Below, in pieces: positions 54,689 to 63,716 of a stretch of 64,000 bases of DNA. Both the position numbers and the translations under genes were made by a program. The stretch lies in contig NZ_JAMOHM010000002.1 of NCBI RefSeq assembly GCF_024448335.1, positions 310,001 to 374,000 of the forward strand. The letters run 5' to 3'. The first letter of the stretch is position 1; each line of letters starts with the position of its first letter. The stretch comes from Stutzerimonas frequens. Lineage in GTDB: Bacteria; Pseudomonadota; Gammaproteobacteria; Pseudomonadales; Pseudomonadaceae. The notes beneath the pieces are model-generated. The model was not told the DNA's origin. It saw only the letters and a list, made by a program, of their open reading frames with translations, and did not search any database.

Positions 54689-56983
54689 TTACAACAGCTC
54701 GAAACGCGCGCTTTGCACGGCCCGGGAATCGAGCCCCAGCTGCACTTCGAATTCACCGGGTTCGGCCACGAAGTCGAGCCGGGCGTCATGGAACCTGAGG
54801 TCCTCCTCGCCCAGACTGAAGCGCACCACCCGCGTCTCGCCCGCCTCGAGGCTGAGCTTTTCGAAGCGTTTGAGCTCCTTGACCGGACGCACTGCGGAGC
54901 CGACCAGATCCTGCAAATAGAGCTGCACGACGGTCGCACCGGCGCGCGCGCCGCGGTTCTTTACCGTTACGCTGACCTCCAGGCGCTGCCCACGTTTCAA
55001 TTTGCGCTGGGAAAGTTGCGGTTTGGACACTTCGAAATCGGTATAGCTCAGGCCATAGCCGAACGGGTACAGCGCCCCGTTGGGCTCCTCGAAATACTGC
55101 GAGGTGTAGTTGCCCGGACGACCCTCGACATAGGGACGGCCCAAGCGTGGATGGTTGTAGTAGGTGGGAATCTGCCCCACCGAACGCGGAAAGGAGATCG
55201 GCAGCTTGCCGGAGGGGTTGTGTGCGCCGAACAGCACGTCGGCAATGGCATTGCCGCCCTCGGTACCGGCAAACCAGGTTTCCAGCAGCGCATCGGCATG
55301 CTCCCTGACCCAGCCCAGCTGCAGCGGGCGACCATTCATCAGCACCACCACCAGCGGTTTGCCGGTGGCAACCAGGGCTTCGAGCAGCGCCTGCTGGCTG
55401 GCCGGCAAGGTCAGACTGGTCCGGCTGGACGATTCGTGGGACATGCCTCGGGCCTCGCCCAGGGCGGCGACAATCACATCGGCGTCGCGGGCTGCACCCA
55501 GCGCTTCGTCGATCATCGCCTGCGGCGACCGTGAATCCTGGACCACTTCCGGACGGTCCCAGTTGAGGAAATTCAGGTACTCGATCATGCCGGCATCGTC
55601 GGTCACGTTCGAGCCACGGGCATGGATGACCCGGCCGGACTCGCCAATCGCTGCCTCCAGGCCTTGGCGCAGCGTCACCGTCTGCGCGGCCACACCGGCG
55701 GCCGACCAGCTGCCGAGCATGTCGACATGGGAATCGGCCAGCGGGCCGATCAGGGCGATGCGGGCATCCTTGCGCAGCGGCAGGGTCCGCTCACGGTTCT
55801 CCAGCAGCACCAGCGACTCGCGCGCGACCTGGCGGGCCGCCTCGCGATGCAGGCGACTTTCGGCATTGACCTCGGCAGGGTCGTCCGCCGCCCGGCCGAT
55901 GCGGCGATAGGGATCATGGAACAGGCCGAGGTCGTACTTGGCGCCGAGGACGCGAGCGACCGCCTGGTCGATCAGCTCGATCGATACCTCGCCGCGCTCG
56001 ACCAGGCCGGGCAGCTCCTGCAGATAGAGTGAGTCGTGCATGCTCAGGTCGATGCCCGCCTCGATCGCCAGGCGCGCGGCCTCGCGGCCATCACGGGCCA
56101 CGCCATGGCGCAGCAGCTCGTCGATGGCACCGTGATCGCTGATGGTCAGCCCGCGAAAGCCCCAGTCGTCGCGCAACAGATCACGCAACAGCCAGCGGTT
56201 GGCGCTGGCTGGCACGCCGTTGACTGTGTTCAGCGCCACCATCACGCCACCAGCGCCGGCATCGACCGCCGCACGGTATGGCGGCAGGTAGTCCTGGTAC
56301 ATGCGCTGCGGGCTCATGTCGACCACGTTGTAGTCACGCCCGCCCTCCACCGCACCATACACGGCGAAGTGCTTGACGCTGGCCATCACGCTGTCCGCGG
56401 CGCTCAGGCGCTCGCCCTGATAGGCGCGCACCAGCGTGCCGGCGATCTGCGAGACCAGGTACGGATCCTCGCCGAAGCCCTCCGAGGTCCGCCCCCAGCG
56501 CGGGTCGCGGGTGATGTCGACCATCGGCGCGAAGGTCAGGTCGAGGCCATCGGCACTGGCCTCGCTGGCCGACACCCGACCACTCAGGGCGATGGCCTCC
56601 AGATCCCAGCTCGACGCCAGCGCCAGGCTGATCGGGAAGATGGTGCGATGGCCATGAACCACGTCATAGGCGAAGAAGATCGGAATGCCCAGTCGGCTGC
56701 GCAAGGCCGCGTCCTGCATGGGGCGGTTGTCGGCTCGGGTCACCGAATTGAAGGTGGCACCGATGCGGCCGGCCGCGATCTCCTCGACGATGCGCTCGCG
56801 CGGCATGTCGCCACCAATGCTGATCAGCCGCAGCTGGCCAATCTTCTCCGCCAGGGTCATGCGCTCGAGCAGGGTCTCGATCAATGCCTGCCGGTCATCC
56901 AGCGGCAGCGCGGGCTGTGCCACGCAGGCGAAGGAGCCCATTGCGCTGGCAAGCAGGACAAACGGCAACAGCCTTTTCATCAT
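54689..56983 (-). CDS. bglX: Periplasmic beta-glucosidase BglX (GH3)
   Basis: A 764-residue exported GH3 glycosidase. Signal peptide ends in SFACVAQ; then the TIM-barrel N-domain (VMASVKHFAVYGAVEGGRDY, ASANRWLLRDLLRDDWGFRG) with the nucleophile Asp in TISDHGAIDEL. The sandwich and fibronectin-III C-terminal domains follow. BglX of other bacteria cleaves beta-glucosides including beta-1,2 links. Here it lies directly upstream of opgG on the same strand (138-bp gap), which suggests turnover of periplasmic glucan. ATG 56983 is used; 56980 is equally possible. Confidence 0.93.
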   Translation of the reverse strand: MMKRLLPFVLLASAMGSFACVAQPALPLDDRQALIETLLERMTLAEKIGQLRLISIGGDMPRERIVEEIAAGRIGATFNSVTRADNRPMQDAALRSRLGIPIFFAYDVVHGHRTIFPISLALASSWDLEAIALSGRVSASEASADGLDLTFAPMVDITRDPRWGRTSEGFGEDPYLVSQIAGTLVRAYQGERLSAADSVMASVKHFAVYGAVEGGRDYNVVDMSPQRMYQDYLPPYRAAVDAGAGGVMVALNTVNGVPASANRWLLRDLLRDDWGFRGLTISDHGAIDELLRHGVARDGREAARLAIEAGIDLSMHDSLYLQELPGLVERGEVSIELIDQAVARVLGAKYDLGLFHDPYRRIGRAADDPAEVNAESRLHREAARQVARESLVLLENRERTLPLRKDARIALIGPLADSHVDMLGSWSAAGVAAQTVTLRQGLEAAIGESGRVIHARGSNVTDDAGMIEYLNFLNWDRPEVVQDSRSPQAMIDEALGAARDADVIVAALGEARGMSHESSSRTSLTLPASQQALLEALVATGKPLVVVLMNGRPLQLGWVREHADALLETWFAGTEGGNAIADVLFGAHNPSGKLPISFPRSVGQIPTYYNHPRLGRPYVEGRPGNYTSQYFEEPNGALYPFGYGLSYTDFEVSKPQLSQRKLKRGQRLEVSVTVKNRGARAGATVVQLYLQDLVGSAVRPVKELKRFEKLSLEAGETRVVRFSLGEEDLRFHDARLDFVAEPGEFEVQLGLDSRAVQSARFELL

Positions 56984-57076
56984 CACAACCCCATTCCCTA
57001 TCAACCGATCAGCCACACACAGGCACACCCATCGCGCCGGCCGTGAAGACCGATCGCAATGGGTTAGAGCGTTTTT

Positions 57077-57868
57077 TTAAAGTTCGATGGTGCCGTCGAG
57101 ATACAGCACGGCCTGCCCGGCCACCATCACACGATCCGCTTCGACCCGGCAGTGCAGGATGCCCGTGCGCGCCGACGCCTGCAGCGCCACCAGTTCGTTG
57201 CGTCCCAGCCGCTCGGCCCAGTACGGCGCAAGCCCGGCATGGATGGAGCCGGTGACCGGGTCCTCGTCGCCGCCGTTGGCTGGCCAGAAATAACGCGAGG
57301 CGAAATCCTGCTCGCGCCCCGGCGCGGTCACTACCACATCCAGTGGCGCCAGCGTGCGCAGTGCCTGCAGATCGGGCGCCAGCGCGCGCACCTGCTGCTC
57401 GTCGCGATAGACCGCGAACCATGCCTGGCGATTGCGCAGCACCGCTTCCGGCTCGGACCCAAGCCCCTGCAACAACGCAGCCGGCGGCTCGGCAACGGGT
57501 TCCGGCGCACGATTGGGGAAGCTCATTTCCAGCAGACCGTCGGCCCGCCGCTGCACGGTCAGATCGCCCACGGCAGCGGCGCGAAAGGTCAGCGGCGCCT
57601 GGGCCAGCCCCTGCTCCAGCAGCACGAAGGCGCTGGCCAGCGTGGCATGGCCGCAGAAATCGATTTCGGTGAGCGGCGAGAACCAGCGGATATGAAAGGC
57701 CCCGTCCGCCTCGCGAACGAAGAAGGCCGTCTCGGAAAGGTTGTTTTCAGCGGCGATGGCTTGCATCAGCTCGTCCGGCAGCCAGGCTTGCAAGGGGATC
57801 ACCGCCGCGGGATTGCCCCGGAAACGTTCAGCAGTGAAAGCATCGACCTGGAACATCCGCAATTTCAT
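57077..57868 (-). CDS. PhzF-family isomerase/epimerase-like protein
   Basis: A 263-residue protein of the PhzF/diaminopimelate epimerase fold: FQVDAFTAERFRGNPAAVIP, NLSETAFFV (catalytic Glu region), WFSPLTEIDFCGHATLASAF and the C-terminal EDPVTGSIHAGLAPYW. It includes the single Cys-Gly-His-Ala motif of the family. PhzF makes a phenazine precursor, but no phenazine genes are nearby, so the substrate is unknown. Confidence 0.87.
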   Translation of the reverse strand: MKLRMFQVDAFTAERFRGNPAAVIPLQAWLPDELMQAIAAENNLSETAFFVREADGAFHIRWFSPLTEIDFCGHATLASAFVLLEQGLAQAPLTFRAAAVGDLTVQRRADGLLEMSFPNRAPEPVAEPPAALLQGLGSEPEAVLRNRQAWFAVYRDEQQVRALAPDLQALRTLAPLDVVVTAPGREQDFASRYFWPANGGDEDPVTGSIHAGLAPYWAERLGRNELVALQASARTGILHCRVEADRVMVAGQAVLYLDGTIEL

Positions 57869-58000
57869 GGTTTGCACCCTGTGCACGGTCAAGCGACCGC
57901 CGCCTACTCTAACGGGTCTGACGGGGTGCTAGCCAGTGGCGCGTGAGGGTCTCAACGCCGCCGCAGCCGCGGCCTGCACGGGAATGCCTAGCAGGCGGCG

Positions 58001-58711
58001 TCAACCGAGAGCAAACGGCAACAGCAACGCGATCAGAATGCCCAGCAGGCTCATGCCCAGCGCAGCGAAGGCGCCACATTCGTCACCTTCCTCCAGCGCC
58101 CTGGCGGTACCGATGGCATGGGCGTTGAGGCCATAGCTCAGGCCTCGCGCGGCGGGATGCTCGACCCCGGCCCAGCGCAGCAGCAGCGGTCCCAACGCGG
58201 TGCCGATGACACCGGTCAGCATGACGAACACTGCCGCCAGCGAGGCCAGGCCGCCGAGCTGCTCGGCCACCAGCATGGCGATGGGCATGGTCGCGGACTT
58301 CGGCGCCAAGCTCATCAGCACCGGCAGCTCTGCGCCCAGCGCCCAGGCGATCGCCAGCGTCAGTACCACGCTGAGCACGCCGCCGACCGCCAAGGTGATG
58401 ACGATCGGCCAGAACAGCTGCTGGATACGCTTGAGATGTCGATGCAGCGGCACGGCCAGCGCCACGGTCGCAGGTCCCAGCAGCATGGCGACCAGCGAAG
58501 CGCCTTCGCGGTAACGCGCATATTCGAGGTCCACCAGGGTCAGTGTGCCGACCACCAGCAGCATGCCCACCATGACCGGTTGCAGCACCAGCCAGCCGCT
58601 GCGGCGATAGAGCATCAGCGCCAGCTGAAAGGCGATCAGCGTCAATGCCACGGCGAACAACGGATGGACCACGATCGCCGCCCAGGCGGTGCGCCAGTCG
58701 AATACGCTCAT
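58001..58711 (-). CDS. lrgB: LrgB/CidB-family membrane protein
   Basis: A 236-residue integral membrane protein with about seven TM helices, matching the LrgB family: LAPKSATMPIAMLVAEQLGG and HAIGTARALEEGDECGAFAA are signature segments. LrgAB/CidAB behave as holin-like or carboxylate transport pairs linked to cell death, biofilm and pyruvate uptake. It overlaps lrgA by four bases (ATGA). Confidence 0.9.
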   Translation of the reverse strand: MSVFDWRTAWAAIVVHPLFAVALTLIAFQLALMLYRRSGWLVLQPVMVGMLLVVGTLTLVDLEYARYREGASLVAMLLGPATVALAVPLHRHLKRIQQLFWPIVITLAVGGVLSVVLTLAIAWALGAELPVLMSLAPKSATMPIAMLVAEQLGGLASLAAVFVMLTGVIGTALGPLLLRWAGVEHPAARGLSYGLNAHAIGTARALEEGDECGAFAALGMSLLGILIALLLPFALG

Positions 58712-59073
58712 GCCTGATCCTCCCGCTGGCGGTCGAGTCGGCGGATCAGCCGCTGCATCAGCCAGCCGCAGAACGGCACGGTGATCAGCAGCGACAACAC
58801 CAGCCCGGCGGCGATCGCTGGCAGGTCATCCAGCAGTGCGCCGGCGCTGGTCATGATGCCGGCGGCCGGCACGATCAGCAGCAGCGGCAGATACTGCAGC
58901 AGCAAGGCCGCGGTCTTCTCCAGCGACTCCGGAATGCTGCGGCGCAATAGCAACAGGCCGAACAGCAACAACATGCCGATGATCGGCCCCGGCAGTGCCG
59001 GCAACAGCACCAGGTTGATCAGATTGCCGAGCAGCTGCAGCAGCACGAGCCAGGTCAGGCCTTGGAGAATCAT
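58708..59073 (-). CDS. lrgA: LrgA/CidA-family holin-like protein
   Basis: A 121-residue four-TM protein: LVLLQLLGNLINLVLLPALP followed by GPIIGMLLLFGLLLL, the LrgA/CidA signature. ATG 59073 is chosen with GGGAG upstream; longer frames add a polar 54-residue leader not found in relatives. Works with LrgB encoded immediately downstream. The promoter lies in the 300-bp gap shared with ccoG. Confidence 0.88.
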   Translation of the reverse strand: MILQGLTWLVLLQLLGNLINLVLLPALPGPIIGMLLLFGLLLLRRSIPESLEKTAALLLQYLPLLLIVPAAGIMTSAGALLDDLPAIAAGLVLSLLITVPFCGWLMQRLIRRLDRQREDQA

Positions 59074-59221
59074 CGGCGGTGCTCCCTCGGCAGCATTGGA
59101 TGAGTCATGCGTTCGCTCCTCTTCATTCGGCAAAAGGCCTCGACTATGGCCGGCCTGGCGGCGACAGAACAGCATCAGATGCACACGAAAAAAGCGGATC
59201 AGTCGATCCCGACAGCTTCCG

Positions 59222-59235
59222 CTGATGCAGGTCAA
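59222..59235. promoter_or_regulatory. Candidate FNR/ANR-type site in the lrgA-ccoG gap
   Basis: CTGAT-GCAG-GTCAA (or TTGAC-CTGC-ATCAG on the other strand) matches TTGAT-N4-ATCAA at 8 of 10 positions. The gap 59074-59373 is otherwise without recognised content. Oxygen-linked control would fit ccoG. This is a single weak match. Confidence 0.4.
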
Positions 59236-59373
59236 CGCCTAGCGATGCCTGCGTTCCGACAGCGCTGCCGCGATTCATCTGATCCGTATTTAGCCGTCAC
59301 ATCTGAGTCTGTTATGCATGGACCTCGACGGGGATCATCCGCCTCGCCTGAACTGCCTATGGGGCGAAAGCCA

Positions 59374-60792
59374 ATGACCGACCGCATACCCGCGCGGATC
59401 ATCGAAACCGTTGATCCCAGCCAGCCGATCCGCCTGACGCCCGCCCAGAGCGGCGGGCCCATTCATACGCGCAGTTTCAGCGGACGTTTCCGCAACCTGC
59501 GCCTGTTGGGCGGCGCCCTGCTGATGCTGCTCTACTTCGGCACCGTCTGGCTGAACTGGAACGGGCGCCAGGCGGTGCTGTGGGACCTGGACCGGCAGCA
59601 GTTCCACATCTTCGGCGCCACCTTCTGGCCGCAGGATTTCATCCTGCTCTCGGCGATCCTGATCATCGCCGCGTTCGGCCTGTTCTTCATCACCGTGCTG
59701 GCCGGGCGCATCTGGTGCGGCTACGCCTGCCCGCAGAGCACCTGGACCTGGATGTTCATGTGGGTGGAAAAGATCACCGAAGGCGATCGTCTGCAGCGCA
59801 TCAAGCTCGATGCTGCGCCCTGGTCCGCCACCAAGCTGCTGCGCCGTGCCGCCAAGCATGTGCTATGGCTGGCGATCAGCCTGGCCACCGCGCTGGCCTT
59901 CGTCGGCTATTTCACCCCGGTACGCGAACTGGTGACCGACCTTGCCCGCTTCGAGGTCGGTGCCACCACCGCTTTCTGGCTGCTGTTCTTCACCGCCGCG
60001 ACCTACATCAACGCCGGCTGGCTGCGCGAACAGGTGTGCCTGCACATGTGCCCCTACTCGCGCTTCCAGAGCGTGATGTTCGACGCCGACACCCTTCTCG
60101 TCTCCTACGACACAGCCCGCGGCGAGAACCGCGGTGCCCGGCGCAAGGGCAGCGACCCGCGAGCCCAGGGCCTCGGTGACTGCGTCGACTGCACGCTGTG
60201 CGTACAGGTCTGCCCCACCGGCATCGACATCCGCGACGGCCTGCAGCTGGACTGCATCAGCTGCGGCGCCTGCATCGACGTCTGCGACAGCGTCATGGAC
60301 CGCATGGGTTACGCCCGCGGCCTGCTGCGCTACACCTCCGAACGTGCGCTCAAAGGCGGCGCCACCCGCCTCTTGCGCCCGCGCCTGATCGGTTATGCCG
60401 TGGCAATGACGGCGATGATCGCCGCCTTCATCTGGGCACTGGAGGCGCGGCCGCAGCTGCAGCTGGACGTCACCCGCGACCGCACCCTGTACCGCGAGAA
60501 CATGCAGGGGCAGATCGAGAACATGTATCGCCTCAAGCTGATCAACAAGACGCAGCAGCCGCGCCGCTACGCGCTGGCATTGGAAGGCGGGCCGTTCGCA
60601 CTGCAGGGACAGCGGGAGATCGCCCTGGCCCCGGGCGAGATCGCCGACCTGCCGGTCAGCGTTGCGCTGCTCGACAACGCCCGCGACTTCAGCCGCGAGC
60701 TGCGCTTCGAGGTCAGCGACCTGGCCGAGCCGAGCAGCCGGGTGAGTACACCGAGCACCTTCGTTGCCCCCTTCGCGGCGCTGCGCCAGTAG
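59374..60792 (+). CDS. ccoG: Cytochrome c oxidase accessory protein CcoG
   Basis: A 472-residue membrane iron-sulfur protein (RdxA/FixG). Several TM helices precede and follow a ferredoxin-type domain with two 4Fe-4S clusters: CVDCTLCVQVCPTG and CISCGACIDVCD. Additional conserved cysteines are in GYACPQSTW and CLHMCPYSRF. CcoG is proposed to reduce Cu(II) to Cu(I) for assembly of cbb3 oxidase. It is alone here, away from ccoNOPQ. ATG 59374 is chosen as it begins MTDRIPARIIETV. Confidence 0.92.
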   Translation: MTDRIPARIIETVDPSQPIRLTPAQSGGPIHTRSFSGRFRNLRLLGGALLMLLYFGTVWLNWNGRQAVLWDLDRQQFHIFGATFWPQDFILLSAILIIAAFGLFFITVLAGRIWCGYACPQSTWTWMFMWVEKITEGDRLQRIKLDAAPWSATKLLRRAAKHVLWLAISLATALAFVGYFTPVRELVTDLARFEVGATTAFWLLFFTAATYINAGWLREQVCLHMCPYSRFQSVMFDADTLLVSYDTARGENRGARRKGSDPRAQGLGDCVDCTLCVQVCPTGIDIRDGLQLDCISCGACIDVCDSVMDRMGYARGLLRYTSERALKGGATRLLRPRLIGYAVAMTAMIAAFIWALEARPQLQLDVTRDRTLYRENMQGQIENMYRLKLINKTQQPRRYALALEGGPFALQGQREIALAPGEIADLPVSVALLDNARDFSRELRFEVSDLAEPSSRVSTPSTFVAPFAALRQ

Positions 60793-60826
60793 ACTGGCCA
60801 TGCCCAACCGCAACGGCCCGGACACG

Positions 60827-62236
60827 ATGAAGCGCTACGAGAAATTCGCCGACGAGATTGCCGAACTGATCCGCAGCGGCGTGCTCGCGCCGGGAGAAAA
60901 GGTGCCCTCGGTGCGCCACGCCAGCCGCACCTACGGCGTCAGCCCGTCCACCGTGTTCCAGGCCTACTACCTGCTGGAAGACCGCGGGCTGATCCAGGCG
61001 CGGGCGCGTTCGGGCTATTTCGTCCGCGAACATGCCAAGCGCCCGCTGCACGAACCGGACATCAGCAGCCGCCCGGCGGAAACCACCGAGGTGGGCGTCA
61101 GCGAGCTGGTCTTCTCCGTGCTCGCCTCGCTGCGCGATCCGGCCACCGTACCCTTCGGTTCGGCCTTTCCCAGCCCCGAGCTGTTTCCCCTGCAACGGCT
61201 CGCACGCTCGATGGCGCAAAGCGTGCGCGACATGCCGGCACGCGAAGTGATCGCCGAGATGACCGCGGGCAACCCGGACCTGCGCCGGCAGATCGCCCTG
61301 CGCTACATGGTCAGCGGCGTGATGCTGCCGATGGACGAGCTGGTGATCACCACCGGTGCGATGGAAGCGCTGAACCTCTGCCTGCAGGTGGTGACGGAGC
61401 CGGGTGACCTGGTGGCGATCGAGTCGCCGGCGTTCTACGCCACGCTGCAGGTGCTGGAACGGCTCAAGCTCAAAGCGGTGGAAATCCCCGTCCACCCGCG
61501 CGAAGGCATCGATCTGGAGATTCTCGCCGATCGCCTGGCGCACCTGCCGATCAAGGCCTGCTGGTTCATGAGCAGCCTGCAGAACCCCCTGGGCGCGAGC
61601 ATGGGCGAGGCTAAGAAGCAGCAGCTCTACGAGCTGCTGCAGCGCCATCAGGTGCCGCTGATCGAGGACGACGTCTACGCCGAGCTGTACTTCACCCGCG
61701 AGCCGCCGAAGCCGGTGAAGAGCCATGATCGCGAAGGCCTGGTGATGCATTGCGGTTCGTTTTCCAAGAGCCTGGCGCCCGGCTACCGGGTCGGCTGGGT
61801 CGCCGGCGGGCGCTACGCCGAGCAGATCACCCGGCTCAAGCTGATGACCACCATCTCCCCTTCCGTGCCGGCGCAAGCCGCCATCGCCGACTACCTGCAG
61901 CATGGCGGCTACGACCGCCACTTGCGCAAGCTGCGTCACGCGCTGGAGATGCAGCAGGACGCGATGCTCGCCTCCGCGGCCCGCCATTTCCCGGCGAGCA
62001 CGCGGGTTACGCAGCCCAGTGGCGGCTACTTTCTCTGGTTCGAATTTCCCGAGCAGGTGGACTCACTGCAGCTGCTGCAACTGGCGCTGGCCCAGGGTAT
62101 CAGCCTGGCGCCGGGGCCGATCTTCTCGGCGACCCAGCGCTTTCGCAACTGCGCGCGGCTGAACCATGGCCATCCATGGGACGCCCGCAGCGAGCAGGCG
62201 ATGGAGCTGCTGGGCAGGATGCTGAAATCGTTTTGA
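60827..62236 (+). CDS. GntR/MocR-family regulator with aminotransferase domain
   Basis: A 469-residue MocR-type protein: N-terminal GntR helix-turn-helix (VPSVRHASRTYGVSPSTVFQ) and a class I aminotransferase-like domain containing the PLP lysine motif GSFSKSLAPGYRVGW. Members (PdxR, GabR, YdcR) sense PLP-linked metabolites. Target genes are not evident; it lies 34 bp after ccoG on the same strand and its stop is two bases from that of the convergent GGDEF gene. Start ATG 60827; ATG 60800 also possible. Confidence 0.88.
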   Translation: MKRYEKFADEIAELIRSGVLAPGEKVPSVRHASRTYGVSPSTVFQAYYLLEDRGLIQARARSGYFVREHAKRPLHEPDISSRPAETTEVGVSELVFSVLASLRDPATVPFGSAFPSPELFPLQRLARSMAQSVRDMPAREVIAEMTAGNPDLRRQIALRYMVSGVMLPMDELVITTGAMEALNLCLQVVTEPGDLVAIESPAFYATLQVLERLKLKAVEIPVHPREGIDLEILADRLAHLPIKACWFMSSLQNPLGASMGEAKKQQLYELLQRHQVPLIEDDVYAELYFTREPPKPVKSHDREGLVMHCGSFSKSLAPGYRVGWVAGGRYAEQITRLKLMTTISPSVPAQAAIADYLQHGGYDRHLRKLRHALEMQQDAMLASAARHFPASTRVTQPSGGYFLWFEFPEQVDSLQLLQLALAQGISLAPGPIFSATQRFRNCARLNHGHPWDARSEQAMELLGRMLKSF

Positions 62237-62238
62237 GG

Positions 62239-63579
62239 TCAGTCGCAATCCACCGGCTGCTGCCCGCGGCCGCTCTTCATCAGATACATGCGCTCATCGG
62301 CCCGCTTGAGCAGCTGGGCCTCCGCATCACCATCTTCGGGATAGAGCGCAGTGCCGATGCTCAAGCCGATATCGAGACTGTGCGCGGCGATCTGCATCGG
62401 CTGCTCGAAGGCCACGCGGATCTTCTCGACGACGCGGCGGGCATCCTCTGCCTCGGCAATGCTTTCCAGCAGCACCACGAACTCATCGCCGCCCAGCCGT
62501 GCCACGGTATCGGTGTCGCGCACGCAGTGCGTGAGGCGATCCGCCACTGCACGCAGCAGCTGGTCGCCGCCGCTGTGGCCGTAGGTATCGTTGACCTGCT
62601 TGAAGCGATCCAGATCCACATAGAGCAAGGCGACGCGTCCGCCATTGCGCCGCACCCGTGCCAGGGCCGTGTCCAGGCGATCGCGAAAACAGGCGCGGTT
62701 CGGCAGGCCGGTGAGTTCGTCGTACTGTGCCATTCGGTGCAGGCGCGCATACAGCTGCTTGCGCTCGATTGCCGTGACCACCTGCATCGAGACGAACTGC
62801 AGCAGCTCCTGATCCTTCTCGGTGTAGGGCGCCGCCGTGCTCTTGAGCAACAGCACGCCGATCACGCCCTCGCTCGAACTGAGCGGCACGCCCAGCCACC
62901 AGGCATGGAGATCGCCGTCTGCGAGCGGAAGCGCCAGGGCACGCATCGAGTCCGCATTGAAGCGCAACGGCTGCGCGCCATGCAGAACGGAAAAGCACAG
63001 GGACGCCGCAGGTTCCGCTGGCAGACCGGTCGAATCGAGCGCCAGCGCCTGGTAGGGATAAGTCAGCTCGCCGCTGGCGGCATTGCGAATGGCGACGATG
63101 AAATCGTCCACCGGTAGCAGCTGGGCGATGGTCAGATGGATCTGCTGATACAGCGCCGCGAGGTCCTTGGCCCCGTGCGCCGCCTCGGAGATCGAATAGA
63201 GCGCTGCCTGCATCGCTTCGGACTGCTTGCGCTGGGTGATGTCGCGCGCCACGCCGATGCGCAGCTTGTTATCGGTCGACCAGCAGGCTGACCACATGAT
63301 GTGCACGACACCGCCGTCCTTGCGCACGTAGCGGTTCTCGAAGTGCAGCAGCGGCTGATCGGCCATGACCTCCTTGGCGGCCGCCAGGGTACGGGCGCGG
63401 TCTTCGGGATAGACCATCTCGATCATGCGCTTGCCGAGCATCTCCTGCGGCGTATAGCCGAAGATGCGCTCGCAGGCGGCGCTGGCGTAAACGAAGTTGC
63501 CCTGCGCATCGACAACGCAGATCGCATCCAGTAACAAATCGACGACACTTGCCAGGGGCTCGCAGCTATCCGTCTTCAC
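62239..63579 (-). CDS. PAS-GAF-GGDEF diguanylate cyclase
   Basis: A 446-residue cytosolic enzyme. A PAS domain with PAC tail (VVDAQGNFVYASAACERIFG ... GVARDITQRKQ) is followed by a GAF-like domain (residues about 125-275) and a GGDEF domain. The active site is GGDEF at 363-367, and RDTD at 354-357 lies five residues before it, the allosteric I-site of product inhibition. It therefore should make c-di-GMP from GTP in response to an intracellular cue sensed by PAS/GAF. Confidence 0.92.
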   Translation of the reverse strand: MKTDSCEPLASVVDLLLDAICVVDAQGNFVYASAACERIFGYTPQEMLGKRMIEMVYPEDRARTLAAAKEVMADQPLLHFENRYVRKDGGVVHIMWSACWSTDNKLRIGVARDITQRKQSEAMQAALYSISEAAHGAKDLAALYQQIHLTIAQLLPVDDFIVAIRNAASGELTYPYQALALDSTGLPAEPAASLCFSVLHGAQPLRFNADSMRALALPLADGDLHAWWLGVPLSSSEGVIGVLLLKSTAAPYTEKDQELLQFVSMQVVTAIERKQLYARLHRMAQYDELTGLPNRACFRDRLDTALARVRRNGGRVALLYVDLDRFKQVNDTYGHSGGDQLLRAVADRLTHCVRDTDTVARLGGDEFVVLLESIAEAEDARRVVEKIRVAFEQPMQIAAHSLDIGLSIGTALYPEDGDAEAQLLKRADERMYLMKSGRGQQPVDCD

Positions 63580-63716
63580 AGCGGCAGACCTACTTCGGCC
63601 ATTGGGCGCAGGCCGGACGATCGACGCTTTCGCAACCGCGTGAACGCCCGTGCCATGCTTTTAGCATCGCCTAAATCGGTGACGGCCGCGCTGTTTTTTT
63701 TCTTCCTGCTCGCATC

